59,138 nt of DNA from DATEJJ01 sp039649115 (GTDB lineage Bacteria; Actinomycetota; Actinomycetes; Mycobacteriales; Micromonosporaceae), in contig JBBWZQ010000222.1 in the NCBI GenBank assembly GCA_039649115.1, positions 1 through 59,138 on the forward strand, written 5' to 3'. A model generated the notes under the pieces. The model saw nothing but the letters and a program-made list of their open reading frames with translations, had not been told where the DNA came from and did not search any database. Position 1 is the stretch's first letter. Each line of letters begins with the position of its first letter. Shown here one piece after another: positions 40,058 through 49,322 of this stretch. The translations under genes were made by a program, and so were the position numbers.

Positions 40058-40098
40058 GTGAAGGGCAACCCTCTCGTTTCGCGGATGTGGAGGCTGCC

Positions 40099-40893
40099 GT
40101 GCCCGACGAACCGCCGCACGCCCTCGTGGAACGGCGCGGACACGTCCTGGTCGTGACGATGAACCGGCCGCACGCCCGCAACGCGCTCTCCGGCCCGATG
40201 ATGGCCGTGATGCGCGAGGCGTGGGACGAGGTGGACCGCGACCCCGACATCCGGGTCTGCGTGCTGACCGGTGCCGGCGGGACGTTCTGCGCCGGCGCCG
40301 ACCTGAAGGCGATGGCGAGCGCCCACCCCGGCGACAGCTTCCGCGACGGCACCTGGGACCTGTCGGTCATCGAGGCTCTGCTCAAGGGGCGGCGGCTGCG
40401 CAAGCCGCTCGTCGCGGCCGTGGAGGGCGCGGCCATCGCCGGCGGTACGGAGATCCTCCAGGCCACCGACGTGCGGGTGGCCGGCGAGAGCGCCCGGTTC
40501 GGGGTGTCCGAGGCGCGCTGGGGGCTCTTCCCGCTCGGCGGCTCGGCGGTGCGGCTGCCTCGGCAGATCCCGTACACGCTCGCCGCCGAGATCCTGCTCA
40601 CCGGGCGGCACCTGACCGCGGCCGAGGCGCTGCGCATCGGCCTGGTCGGCCACCTGGTACCCGACGGGCAGGCGCTGCCGAAGGCACTGGAGCTGGCCGC
40701 GATGATCGCCGCGAACGGGCCGCTCGCGGTGCAGGCGATCCTGCGCACCATGCGGGAGACCGAGGGCATGCCGGAGAACGACGCGTTCAAGCTGGAGGCG
40801 CGGCTGGGCATGGACGTGTTCGCCAGCCAGGACGCCAAGGAGGGGCCGCGCGCCTTCACCGGGAAGCGCCCGCCGCGCTACCGCGGCTGCTGA
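40099..40893 (+). CDS. echA19: Enoyl-CoA hydratase, EchA19-like
   Basis: A 264-residue crotonase that hydrates the side-chain enoyl-CoA in cholesterol beta-oxidation. Sequence matches EchA19 nearly throughout: ALVERRGHVLVVTMNRPHAR, AGGTFCAGADLKAM oxyanion segment, AVEGAAIAGGTEILQATDVR and the ending AKEGPRAFTGKRPPRY. GTG 40099 follows GGAGG. The gene ends convergent to the next synthetase with a 16-bp overlap. Confidence 0.9.
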   Translation: MPDEPPHALVERRGHVLVVTMNRPHARNALSGPMMAVMREAWDEVDRDPDIRVCVLTGAGGTFCAGADLKAMASAHPGDSFRDGTWDLSVIEALLKGRRLRKPLVAAVEGAAIAGGTEILQATDVRVAGESARFGVSEARWGLFPLGGSAVRLPRQIPYTLAAEILLTGRHLTAAEALRIGLVGHLVPDGQALPKALELAAMIAANGPLAVQAILRTMRETEGMPENDAFKLEARLGMDVFASQDAKEGPRAFTGKRPPRYRGC

Positions 40894-42407
40894 GCCCAGT
40901 ACGGGTCGCGCAACCGTCGCTTGTAGAGCTTCCCGTTCGGATCGCGGGGCAGTTCCTCCACATAGTCGACCGAGCGCGGCAGCTTGAACCGGGCCACCCG
41001 GCCGGACAGGAACGCCAGCAGCTCCGCGGTGAGCGCCGGACCGGCCACCGCACCGGGCTCGGGCTGCACCACGGCCTTGATCTCCTCGCCCCAGTCGTCG
41101 TGCGGGATGCCGAACACCGCCACGTCAGCCACCTTCGGGTGGCAGGACAGCTCGGACTCGATCTCGGCCGGGTAGATGTTCACCCCGCCCGAGATGATCA
41201 GATCGCTGCCCCGGTCGCAGAGGTACAGGTACCCGTCGCCGTCCAGGTAGCCGATGTCGCCGACGGTGAACAGCCTGCCGGCGTGGGCGCGCCGGGTCTT
41301 CTCCGCGTCGCCGTGGTACTCGAAGGCGGAGTCGCCCATCCGCAGGTACACCTGGCCGGTCGCGCCGGCGGGCAGCGGCGCGCCGTGCTCGTCGAGGACC
41401 TGTACCGTCGATCCCGGCCACGGCCGCCCCACCGATCCGGGCTTGCGCAGCCACTCCTCGGCGGTGATCAGCGTCCCGCCACCCTCGGAGGCGGCGTAGT
41501 ACTCCGTCACGACCGGGCCCCACCAGTCCAGCATCCGCCGCTTCGTCTCCTGTGGACACGGCGCGGCGCCGTGGATCATCACGCGCATCGAGGACAGGTC
41601 GTACGCCTTGCGCACCTCCTCCGGCAGGGCGAGCAGCCGGCGGAACTGGGTCGGCACCATGTGGCTGTGCGTGACCCGGTGCCGCTCGATGAGCCGCAGC
41701 ATCTCCGCCGGCTGCCAGCCGTCCATCAGCACCGCCGTGTGTCCCAGTTGGACGGAGATGGCGACGAAGTTGAGCACGGCGGTGTGGTACAGCGGCGACC
41801 CGCACAGGTGGACGTGGCCGTCGTACGGGCGCAGGCCGAAGAGCCCGAAGAACCACGTCGCCACGGGCGGTACCAGATCGGGGTCGGCGCCGGTCAGCGG
41901 GCGCCGCACGCCCTTGGGCCGGCCGGAGGTGCCGGACGTGTAGACCATCGGGGCACCGGCCGTGCGCGGGGCCGGCCGGCCCTCGCCGTCCCGGCCCAGC
42001 TCGGCGAGTGGCCGGAAGCCGGGCACCTCGCCCACCGCGAAGCGGGCGGCGGGTACGCCCGCGATCTGGACCGCGGTGTCCGCGAACCGCTCGTGCGCGA
42101 TGAGCGCGGCGGCACCGCAGTCGTGCAGGATGTAGGCGGCCTCCGCGGCGACCAGGTGCCAGTTGAGCGGGACGACGTAGAGCCCGGTCTCGATCGCGGC
42201 GAAGTAGGCGGCGACCAGGTCGGCGCCGTTGGGCAGCAGCAGGGCGATGCTGTCCCCCGGGCGCAGCCCGGCACCCTGCAGGCCCCGACCGATCCGGTCC
42301 GCCGCGGCGGCCAGTTCGGCGTAGGTCAGCACCCGGCCATCCGGCTCGACGAGCGCCGGAACGTCTGGCGCCCGCTCCGCGATGACCCACAGCCCGATGT
42401 CACCCAC
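40878..42407 (-). CDS. Acyl-CoA synthetase, FadD4-like
   Basis: A 509-residue AMP-forming ligase: VYTSGTSGRPKGVRR, SPLYHTAVLNF, HGAAPCPQETKRRMLDWWGP, YYAASEGGGTLIT, DRGSDLIISGGVNIYPAEIE and LPRDPNGKLYKRRL. Closest recalled pattern is M. tuberculosis FadD4-type proteins; substrate unknown, perhaps a steroid ring or side-chain acid. GTG 42407 is chosen because the frame extending to 42443 would include the KstR site at 42419. Confidence 0.85.
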   Translation of the reverse strand: MGDIGLWVIAERAPDVPALVEPDGRVLTYAELAAAADRIGRGLQGAGLRPGDSIALLLPNGADLVAAYFAAIETGLYVVPLNWHLVAAEAAYILHDCGAAALIAHERFADTAVQIAGVPAARFAVGEVPGFRPLAELGRDGEGRPAPRTAGAPMVYTSGTSGRPKGVRRPLTGADPDLVPPVATWFFGLFGLRPYDGHVHLCGSPLYHTAVLNFVAISVQLGHTAVLMDGWQPAEMLRLIERHRVTHSHMVPTQFRRLLALPEEVRKAYDLSSMRVMIHGAAPCPQETKRRMLDWWGPVVTEYYAASEGGGTLITAEEWLRKPGSVGRPWPGSTVQVLDEHGAPLPAGATGQVYLRMGDSAFEYHGDAEKTRRAHAGRLFTVGDIGYLDGDGYLYLCDRGSDLIISGGVNIYPAEIESELSCHPKVADVAVFGIPHDDWGEEIKAVVQPEPGAVAGPALTAELLAFLSGRVARFKLPRSVDYVEELPRDPNGKLYKRRLRDPYWAQQPR

Positions 42408-42418
42408 GACGCACAATC

Positions 42419-42432
42419 TATAACTCGTTACA
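42419..42432. promoter_or_regulatory. KstR operator
   Basis: TATAACTCGTTACA fits TnnAACnnGTTnnA; 12 bp before the FadD4-like synthetase start. Confidence 0.78.
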
Positions 42433-42474
42433 TTCCCTAACAAGCGCTGTGCGTCATGTTGTTGCCTAGGTATT

Positions 42475-42488
42475 TAGAACGTGTTTCA
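42475..42488. promoter_or_regulatory. KstR operator
   Basis: TAGAACGTGTTTCA fits TnnAACnnGTTnnA; 9 bp before the DUF35-ltp4-ltp3 operon. One operator serves each arm of this divergent gap. Confidence 0.78.
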
Positions 42489-42497
42489 CTCTAGAGT

Positions 42498-43436
42498 GTG
42501 GAACCGCTGAGCGCTCCGCTGGAGGTCGGCTTCGACTACACCCGCTCCCTCGGGCCGATCCTCAGCCAGTTCATGACCGCCCTGACCGAGCACCGGATCC
42601 TCGGCGTGCGCGGCAGCGACGGCCGGGTGCACGCCCCGCCGGCCGAGTACGACCCGGTCAGCTACGCGCCCCTGACCGAACTGGTCGAGGTGGCCGCGGA
42701 GGGCACGGTGGTGACGTGGAGCTGGGTCCCCGACCCGCTGCCCGGGCAGCCGCTGGACCGGCCGTTCGCGTTCGCGCTCATCCGGCTGGACGGCGCGGAC
42801 ACGCCCATGCTGCACGCGGTGGACGCGGGCGCGGCCGACCGGATGCGCACCGGGATGCGGGTACGGGCCCGGTGGGCGGCGGAACCGGTGGGCAGCATCC
42901 GGGACATCGCGTGCTTCGAGCCCGGCACCTCCCCGCCCCCGCCGCCGGCACCCCGACAGGTGACGATGACCACCACGCCCATCCATCTGCGGTACCAGCA
43001 CATGGTCTCTCCCGAGGAGAGCAGCTACCTGCGCGGCCTGGCCGCCGGACGGTTGCTCGGGCAGCGCTGCCCCGCCTGCGGGAAGGTGTACGTCCCGCCG
43101 CGCGGCGCCTGTCCCACCGACGGGATACCCACCACGGAGGAGGTCGAGCTGGCCGACCGGGGGACGGTGACCACCTTCTGCATCGTCAACGTGCCGTTCC
43201 TCGGCCAGCGCGTCACCCCGCCGTACGTCGCGGCCCACGTGCTGCTCGACGGCGCCGACATCCCGCTGCAGCACCTGATCCTCGGCTGCCCGGCCGGCGA
43301 GGTGCGGATGGGCATGCGGGTGCGCGCCGCCTGGCGGCCCGCCGCGGAGTGGGGCCACACGCCGGAGAACATCCACCACTTCGAACCCACCGGCGAGCCG
43401 GACGCGCCCTTCGACTCGTACGCCCACCACCTGTGA
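42498..43436 (+). CDS. Double DUF35 OB-fold protein, Rv3521-like
   Basis: A 312-residue protein with two DUF35-type OB-fold halves; the second has a zinc-ribbon-like CPACGKVYVPPRGACPTDG. DUF35 proteins partner thiolase-fold enzymes and bind acyl-CoA, as in ChsH2-Ltp2. Order and length match Rv3521, followed by ltp4 and ltp3. GTG 42498 lies 9 bp after a KstR site; apparently leaderless. It likely forms a complex with the next two proteins. Confidence 0.87.
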   Translation: MEPLSAPLEVGFDYTRSLGPILSQFMTALTEHRILGVRGSDGRVHAPPAEYDPVSYAPLTELVEVAAEGTVVTWSWVPDPLPGQPLDRPFAFALIRLDGADTPMLHAVDAGAADRMRTGMRVRARWAAEPVGSIRDIACFEPGTSPPPPPAPRQVTMTTTPIHLRYQHMVSPEESSYLRGLAAGRLLGQRCPACGKVYVPPRGACPTDGIPTTEEVELADRGTVTTFCIVNVPFLGQRVTPPYVAAHVLLDGADIPLQHLILGCPAGEVRMGMRVRAAWRPAAEWGHTPENIHHFEPTGEPDAPFDSYAHHL

Positions 43437-43446
43437 GGGGGCCGCG

Positions 43447-44499
43447 GTGAGTGACGTGGCCGTCGTCGGGTTCGCGCAGGCGCCCAACCTCCGCCACGCG
43501 GCCAGCACCACCAACGGTGTGGAGCTGCTCGTCCCGGTGTTCCAGGAGGTGCTCGCGGCCACCGGACTGTCCAGACGGGACATCGGCTTCTGGTGCTCGG
43601 GCTCCTCGGACTACCTCGCCGGCCGGGCATTCTCCTTCGTCTCCGCGGTGGACGCGATCGGCGCGTACCCGCCGATCGCCGAGTCGCACGTCGAGATGGA
43701 CGGCGCGTGGGCCCTGTACGAGGCGTACGTGAAGATCCTCACCGGGGAGGCCGACACCGCCCTGGCGTACGGCTTCGGCAAGTCCTCGGCTGGCCCGCTG
43801 CGGCGGGTACTGGCGATGCAGCTCGACCCGTACCTGGTCGCTCCACTGTGGCCGGACTCGGTCAGCGTCGCCGCGCTGCAGGCCCGGCTGGGCATCGAGG
43901 CCGGACTGTGGAGCGAGCGGGACATGGCGGCGGTGGCGGCACGCAGCCGGGCGGCCGCGCTGACCAACCCCGCCGCCCAGCTCGCCGGCCGGGTGTCCAC
44001 CGAGGACCTGCTGGCCGCACCGTACCTCGCCGATCCGCTGCGGGCGCACGACTGCGCCCCGATCAGCGACGGCGCCGCCGCGGTCATCCTGGCCAGCGCC
44101 GACCGCGCCAGGCAGCTGCGCGAGCGGCCGGCCTGGATCAGCGGCTTCGCGCACTGCGTCGACTCGCCCGCGCTGTCGTTGCGCGACCTGACCACCGCAC
44201 CGTCGGCCAGCGCCGCCGCGGGCTCGGCCGACGCTTCCGGTGTCGAGGTGGCGGAGCTGCACGCGCCGTTCACGCACCAGGAGATCGTGCTCCGCCGCGC
44301 GCTCGGGCTCGCGGAGACGGTGACGGTCAACCCCTCCGGCGGCGCGCTGTGCGGCAACCCGATGTTCGCCGCCGGGCTGGCGCGCATCGGCTGCGCCGCA
44401 CGGCAGGTCATGTCCGGCCGGGCGACCCGGGTGCTCGCCCACGCGACCAGCGGCCCGGCGCTCCAACAGAACCTCGTGTGTGTGATGGAGGCGCGATGA
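43447..44499 (+). CDS. ltp4: Thiolase-fold protein, Ltp4-like
   Basis: A 350-residue SCP-x-type thiolase-fold protein similar to Rv3522 (Ltp4). The usual nucleophile cysteine site reads EMDGAWALYEA without a cysteine, while the C-terminal NPSGGALCGNPMFAAGL and HATSGP segments are kept. This fits a retro-aldolase-like or non-thiolytic role, as established for Ltp2. GTG 43447 is 10 bp after the DUF35 gene; its stop overlaps ltp3 (ATGA). Confidence 0.85.
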   Translation: MSDVAVVGFAQAPNLRHAASTTNGVELLVPVFQEVLAATGLSRRDIGFWCSGSSDYLAGRAFSFVSAVDAIGAYPPIAESHVEMDGAWALYEAYVKILTGEADTALAYGFGKSSAGPLRRVLAMQLDPYLVAPLWPDSVSVAALQARLGIEAGLWSERDMAAVAARSRAAALTNPAAQLAGRVSTEDLLAAPYLADPLRAHDCAPISDGAAAVILASADRARQLRERPAWISGFAHCVDSPALSLRDLTTAPSASAAAGSADASGVEVAELHAPFTHQEIVLRRALGLAETVTVNPSGGALCGNPMFAAGLARIGCAARQVMSGRATRVLAHATSGPALQQNLVCVMEAR

Positions 44500-45677
44500 G
44501 GGCCGCTGTCCTCGGCGTGGGGCAGACCGAGCACCGCAGCCGCCGCACCGACGTGTCGATGGCGGGGCTGTGCCGGGAGGCCATCGACCGCGCCCTGGCC
44601 GACGCGGGTACCGGCTGGTCGCAGCTCGACGCGGTCGTGCTCGGCAAGGCACCCGACCTGTTCGAGGGCGTGATGATGCCCGAGCTGTTCCTCGCCGACG
44701 CGCTCGGCGCCAGCGGCCGGCCGCTGCTGCGCGTGCACACGGCGGGCTCGGTGGGCGGGGCGACCGCGATCGTCGCGACCAGCCTGGTCCGCGCGGGAGT
44801 GCACCGCCGGGTGCTGGCGGTCGCGTTCGAGAAGCAGTCCGAGTCCAACGCCATGTGGGCGCTGTCCATCAACCCACCCTTCACGATGCCGGTCGGCGCC
44901 GGCGCGGGCGGGTACTTCGCGCCACACATCCGCGCGTACATCCGCCGCTCCGGGGCGCCGCCGCACATCGGCGCCATGGTGGCCGTCAAGGACCGGCGCA
45001 ACGGCAGCCTCAACCCGCACGCGCACCTGCGCCAGCCCGACATCAGCACCGAGTCGGTCCACGCCTCCCCGATGCTCTGGGACCCGGTCCGGTACGACGA
45101 AACGTGCCCGTCCTCGGACGGCGCCTGCGCGGTCGTCATCGGGGACGAACGGGCGGCCGGGGCCAGCGGGCGGCCGGTGGCGTGGATCCGCGCCACCGCC
45201 CTGCGCACCGAGCCGACCAGCTTCGCGGGCAAGGACCACGTCAACCCGCGGGCCGGCAGCGAGGCCGCCGCGGCGCTGTGGCGCGCGGCGGGCATCGCCG
45301 ATCCGCTGCGCGAGATCGACGTCGCGGAGCTGTACGTCCCGTTCTCCTGGTTCGAGCCGATGTGGCTGGAGAACCTCGGCTTCGCGCCGCAGGGCCAGGG
45401 CTGGAAGCTCACCGAGGCCGGGGAGACCCGGCGGGACGGACTGATCCCGGTCAACCCCTCGGGCGGGGTGCTGTGCGCCAACCCGATCGGCGCCTCCGGT
45501 CTGCTGCGCTTCGCCGAGGCCGCGTTGCAGGTGATGGGGCGGGCCGGGGCGCACCAGGTGGCGGGTGCGCGCACCGCCGTGGGGCACGCGTACGGGGGTG
45601 GTTCGCAGTTCTTCGCCATGTGGGTGGTGGGTGCCACCCCAGGACCGCTCAGCCGTAGCGGACCGGGAGTTCCTTGA
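44496..45677 (+). CDS. ltp3: Thiolase-fold protein, Ltp3-like
   Basis: A 393-residue thiolase-fold protein like Rv3523 (Ltp3). The nucleophile region reads VHTAGSVGGAT, with Ser in the expected Cys place; NPSGGVLCANPIGASG and HAYGGG are present. It probably pairs with Ltp4 and the DUF35 protein in steroid side-chain shortening. ATG 44496 overlaps the ltp4 stop; the 3' end overlaps convergent cyp125 by 29 bp. Confidence 0.87.
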   Translation: MRAAVLGVGQTEHRSRRTDVSMAGLCREAIDRALADAGTGWSQLDAVVLGKAPDLFEGVMMPELFLADALGASGRPLLRVHTAGSVGGATAIVATSLVRAGVHRRVLAVAFEKQSESNAMWALSINPPFTMPVGAGAGGYFAPHIRAYIRRSGAPPHIGAMVAVKDRRNGSLNPHAHLRQPDISTESVHASPMLWDPVRYDETCPSSDGACAVVIGDERAAGASGRPVAWIRATALRTEPTSFAGKDHVNPRAGSEAAAALWRAAGIADPLREIDVAELYVPFSWFEPMWLENLGFAPQGQGWKLTEAGETRRDGLIPVNPSGGVLCANPIGASGLLRFAEAALQVMGRAGAHQVAGARTAVGHAYGGGSQFFAMWVVGATPGPLSRSGPGVP

Positions 45678-46878
45678 TGCCGTTGAGCCATCCGGAGCGC
45701 AGGCGCATCGGTGTTCCGGCCTTGCTGATGTCCGGCATGTGGTCGGCGATCGCGTTGAAGATGAGCTCGATCTCCAGCCTGGCCAGGTTGGCGCCCAGGC
45801 AGAAGTGCGCGCCGCTGCCGCCGAAGCCCAGGTGCGGGTTGGGGCTGCGGGTGACGTCGAACTCGTGCGGGTGCTCGAAGACGTCCTCGTCGAAGTTGGC
45901 CGACCCGTAGAAGATGCCCACCCGGTCGCCCGCGCGGATCTGCTGGCCGCCCAGCGTGGTGTCCGCGCGCGCGGTGCGCTGGAAGACGGTCACCGGCGTA
46001 CCCCACCGGATGATCTCCTCCACCGCGGTCTTCGGGCGCCGCGCCCTGAACAGCTCCCACTGCCCGGGATGGTCGAGAAAGGCGAGCATGCCGTGGGAAA
46101 TGGCGTTGCGGGTCGTCTCGTTGCCGGCGACCGCCAGCAGCAGGACGAAGAAGCCGAATTCGTCGATGGTCAGCTGGGATCCGTGCAGCTCGGCGTTGAC
46201 CAGCTTGGTCACGATGTCGTCGCGCGGGCTCTCCTGCCGCTCCTCGGCCATCTTCATGGCATAGGCGAACAGCTCCCAGGCGACCATCAGCGGATCCGCG
46301 CCGCCGTAGTCCGGGTCGTCGTACCCGATCATCTCGTTGGACCACTGGAAGATCTGGCGGCGGTCCTCCTGCGGGATGCCCAGCAGCTCCGCGATCGCCT
46401 GCAGCGGCAGCTCGCACGCGACCTCGCTGACGAACTCGCCACCCCCGTCGGTCATCGCCGTGCGGACGATCCGTTCCGCGCGGTCCGCCAGTACCCCCCG
46501 GAGCTTTTCGATGATTCTGGGGGTGAACCCGCGCGACACGATCGCGCGCAGCGCGGTGTGCTCGGGCGGGTCGATGTTGAGCATGACGAGGCGCTGCATC
46601 TCGATGCCGTCCCGCGTCATGGTGGGGTGGAACCGCGGGATGGCGGTGTTCTGCCACGACGAGTAGGTCTCGCTGTCGCGGGAGACGGTCATCACGTCGG
46701 CGTACCGGGTGACCACCCAGTACCCCTCGTCGTCGAAGCCGGAGCTGCCGCGCGGCTGCCGGTTCCACCAGACCGGCGCGGTGCGCCGCAACTCGGCGAA
46801 CTCCTCGTGCGGCACGCGCTCGGCGTAGATGCCAGGATCGGTGAAGTCGAACCCCTCCGGGATGCACGGCTTGGTCAC
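45649..46878 (-). CDS. cyp125: Cytochrome P450, CYP125 (steroid C26-monooxygenase)
   Basis: A 409-residue P450 that oxidises the terminal methyl (C26/C27) of cholesterol or cholestenone, starting side-chain breakdown. Motifs: PEGFDFTDP near the N-terminus, AGNETTRNA in the I helix, EEIIRWGTPV (ExxR is less visible here) and the heme-cysteine FGGSGAHFCLGANLARLE (about C360). GTG 46878 has GGAGGA just upstream. It is divergent from fadA5 with KstR sites between, the same arrangement as Rv3545c-Rv3546. Confidence 0.92.
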   Translation of the reverse strand: MTKPCIPEGFDFTDPGIYAERVPHEEFAELRRTAPVWWNRQPRGSSGFDDEGYWVVTRYADVMTVSRDSETYSSWQNTAIPRFHPTMTRDGIEMQRLVMLNIDPPEHTALRAIVSRGFTPRIIEKLRGVLADRAERIVRTAMTDGGGEFVSEVACELPLQAIAELLGIPQEDRRQIFQWSNEMIGYDDPDYGGADPLMVAWELFAYAMKMAEERQESPRDDIVTKLVNAELHGSQLTIDEFGFFVLLLAVAGNETTRNAISHGMLAFLDHPGQWELFRARRPKTAVEEIIRWGTPVTVFQRTARADTTLGGQQIRAGDRVGIFYGSANFDEDVFEHPHEFDVTRSPNPHLGFGGSGAHFCLGANLARLEIELIFNAIADHMPDISKAGTPMRLRSGWLNGIKELPVRYG

Positions 46879-46891
46879 TGGCTCCTCCAAC

Positions 46892-46905
46892 CATAACGTG
46901 TTCTA
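46892..46905. promoter_or_regulatory. KstR operator
   Basis: CATAACGTGTTCTA, one mismatch at the first base; 14 bp before cyp125. Confidence 0.75.
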
Positions 46906-46957
46906 CTTATTGAAGCACACGATCTGTTTCATCTGAACGGGACATAGCAGCATCTTG

Positions 46958-46971
46958 TGAAACCTGTTCTA
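46958..46971. promoter_or_regulatory. KstR operator
   Basis: TGAAACCTGTTCTA fits TnnAACnnGTTnnA; 17 bp before fadA5. Confidence 0.78.
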
Positions 46972-46988
46972 GCTGAAAGGGAAGGCCA

Positions 46989-48107
46989 GTGGGTGCTCCG
47001 GTCATCGTCGAGGCGGTACGCACACCCATCGGCAAACGCGGTGGCGTGCTGGCCGGCCTGCACGCCGCCGAACTCCTCGGTGCCGCCCAGCGGGCGCTGG
47101 TGGCGCGGGCCGGCATCGACCCCGGCATCGTGGAGCAGGTCTTCGGCGGCTGCGTGACGCAGGCGGGCGAGCAGTCCAACAACGTCACCCGCACCGCGTG
47201 GCTGCACGCCGGCCTGCCGTACCAGACCGGATGCCTCACGCTCGACGCGCAGTGCGGCTCGGCGCAGCAGGCCGTGCACCTCGTCGCCGGCCTCATCACG
47301 GCCGGCGCCATCGAGGTCGGCATCGCCTGCGGCGTGGAGGTGATGAGCCGGGTGCCGCTGCGGTCGAACATCGGCACCGACGCGGGGCCGCCCCGGCCGG
47401 CCTCGTGGGACATCGACCTGCCCAACCAGTACGTTGCCGCGGAGCGGATCGCCAACCGACGCGGGCTGTCCAGAGTGGACCTCGACGGGTTCGGCGTGCT
47501 GTCACAGGCACGGGCGGCCCGCGCCTGGTCCGAGGGGCGCTTCGACCGCGAGGTGGTGCCGGTGTGCGGCACCGCGCGGGATCAGGGACTGCGGGACACC
47601 ACGATGGACGGACTGAGCCGGCTCACGCCGGTCGTCGAGGGTGGCCTGCACACGGCGGGTACCTCAGCACAGATCTCCGACGGCGCCGCGGCGGTGCTCC
47701 TCATGGACGCGGACCGGGCGCGGGCGCTGCGCCTGCGGCCGAGGGCCAGGGTCCTGGCGCAGTGCCTGGTCGGCGCCGAGCCCTACTACCACCTCGACGG
47801 CCCGGTGTCGGCGACGGAGCGGGTGCTGGCGGCCAGCGCCATGAAGATCGACGACATCGACCGGTTCGAGGTGAACGAGGCGTTCGCGTCGGTGGTGCTG
47901 TCCTGGATGGCGGTGCACCGGCCGGATCCGGAGAAGGTGAACGTGAACGGCGGCGCGATCGCGCTCGGTCACCCGGTGGGGAGTACGGGCGCCCGGCTGG
48001 TCACGACGGTCCTGCACGAACTGGAGCGCTCGGACGGCGGTACGGCCCTGGTGACGATGTGCGCGGGCGGTGCCATGTCCACCGCCACCATCCTGGAACG
48101 CCTCTGA
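46989..48107 (+). CDS. fadA5: Steroid acyl-CoA thiolase FadA5
   Basis: A 372-residue thiolase that cleaves 3-ketoacyl-CoA side chains of cholesterol. The catalytic residues are present: nucleophile C89 (DAQCGSAQQA), H328 (GGAIALGHPVGSTGAR) and C358 (TMCAGGAMSTA). GTG 46989 follows GGGAAGG. It is opposite cyp125 and under its own KstR site. Confidence 0.92.
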   Translation: MGAPVIVEAVRTPIGKRGGVLAGLHAAELLGAAQRALVARAGIDPGIVEQVFGGCVTQAGEQSNNVTRTAWLHAGLPYQTGCLTLDAQCGSAQQAVHLVAGLITAGAIEVGIACGVEVMSRVPLRSNIGTDAGPPRPASWDIDLPNQYVAAERIANRRGLSRVDLDGFGVLSQARAARAWSEGRFDREVVPVCGTARDQGLRDTTMDGLSRLTPVVEGGLHTAGTSAQISDGAAAVLLMDADRARALRLRPRARVLAQCLVGAEPYYHLDGPVSATERVLAASAMKIDDIDRFEVNEAFASVVLSWMAVHRPDPEKVNVNGGAIALGHPVGSTGARLVTTVLHELERSDGGTALVTMCAGGAMSTATILERL

Positions 48108-48110
48108 CGG

Positions 48111-48695
48111 CTAGTACTGATCTATCTCGGTGAGGTCGATGTCGATGTCGAGCGGGACGCTGAGCACCAGCCGATCATGGAAAATGCCGGTGACACTGTA
48201 ACTCCCGGTCGCCGGATCGATTTCGTATACATACACTGTGATCTTGCCGGACGGGTCTTCTACGCGCCAGAAGTGCGGAATGCCGGCTTGGGCATAGAGC
48301 TGCGGCTTGCGCTCCCGATCCCGCACCTCGGAGTCCGGGGATACCACCTCGACCGCGAGCAGGACAGCCTCGGCGGGATAGGCGGTCTGGGTCGGCTCAC
48401 CGTCGGCCTCGGCCCGCACCAGGATGAGGTCCGGCACCGGCCGCTGGCGGTGCCCGAGGACCACCGACATCTCCCGTCGCACCCGCAGCGTGCCCTCCCG
48501 TCGCGCCAGCCGCCTGAGATTGTCCTCCAGCAGGCTGATCACCCGCATGTGGAAGAGCTTCTGCGGGCTCACGAGGACCAGGCTGCCGTCGACGAGTTCG
48601 GTGCGTGGCGGCAGGTCGGGGATCCGGTCGAGATCTTCGGCCGTGAACCCTTCCGGCGGCGGCTCGAGCCGGCCGAACACCGGTTCAGCGCTCAT
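48111..48695 (-). CDS. Uma2-family (DUF820) nuclease-like protein
   Basis: A 194-residue PD-(D/E)xK-fold protein: DLPPRTELVDGSLVLVSP, PVPDLILVRAE, VLLAVEVVSPDSEVRDRERKPQLYAQAGIPHFWRVE. These are the Uma2 family motifs; the biological role is mostly unknown. It lies between fadA5 and hsaB with no KstR site of its own and seems an unrelated insertion into the cluster. Confidence 0.88.
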   Translation of the reverse strand: MSAEPVFGRLEPPPEGFTAEDLDRIPDLPPRTELVDGSLVLVSPQKLFHMRVISLLEDNLRRLARREGTLRVRREMSVVLGHRQRPVPDLILVRAEADGEPTQTAYPAEAVLLAVEVVSPDSEVRDRERKPQLYAQAGIPHFWRVEDPSGKITVYVYEIDPATGSYSVTGIFHDRLVLSVPLDIDIDLTEIDQY

Positions 48696-48764
48696 GCACC
48701 CTACCCATCTGGTCGGTCTCGTGTGTCCCGCTCAGACTACCCGGACCGCATCGGTCGCTTCCGG

Positions 48765-49322
48765 TCAGATCCAGTCGGTGTGGCGGGGCCAGGACAGGAG
48801 GGTGTCGACCACCTCCGGCGGATCGTGCGGCGAGCCCTCCTGCAGGCCCGTGTACCGGCCCCGGTAGAACAGCAGTGGCCGGGCCGCCGCGCAGTCCCCG
48901 AGCGCGGTGACCAGGCCGACCACGACGTGGTGGTCGCCGGCGCGGTGGGTCGCCTCGATCCGGCAGTCGGCCCAGGTGAGCACCCCGTCCAGTACCGGCG
49001 CGCCGGCGGGCGAGGGCGACCAGGCCACGCTGGCGAACTTGTCCGCGCCGCCGCGGCCGAAGACCCGGGACAGGCCCCGCTGCTCCTCCGCCAGCACGTT
49101 GACGCAGAAGTGTCCGGTCCGCTCGATGCGCCGCCAGGTGGCCGACGTGCCGGCCGGGCAGAAGAGCACCAGCGGGGGGTCCAGCGACAGCGCGGCGAAC
49201 GCCTGGCAGGCGAAGCCGACCGGGGTGCCATCGTCCACAGTGGTCACCACGGTCACCCCGCTGCAGAAGTGGCCGAACACCCGGCGGAAGTGGGCGGCGC
49301 CGACGGCGACCGTCGAGGTCAA
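48765..49322 (-). CDS. hsaB: Flavin reductase HsaB
   Basis: A 185-residue FMN-dependent flavin:NADH reductase supplying reduced flavin to HsaA. Motifs: FGHFCSGVTVVTTVDDG, PVGFACQAFAALSLDPPLVLFCP, GHFCVNVLAEEQ and RPLLFYRGRYTGL. The start is TTG 49322, overlapping the hsaC stop as TTGA. Last gene of hsaADCB. Confidence 0.9.
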   Translation of the reverse strand: MTSTVAVGAAHFRRVFGHFCSGVTVVTTVDDGTPVGFACQAFAALSLDPPLVLFCPAGTSATWRRIERTGHFCVNVLAEEQRGLSRVFGRGGADKFASVAWSPSPAGAPVLDGVLTWADCRIEATHRAGDHHVVVGLVTALGDCAAARPLLFYRGRYTGLQEGSPHDPPEVVDTLLSWPRHTDWI

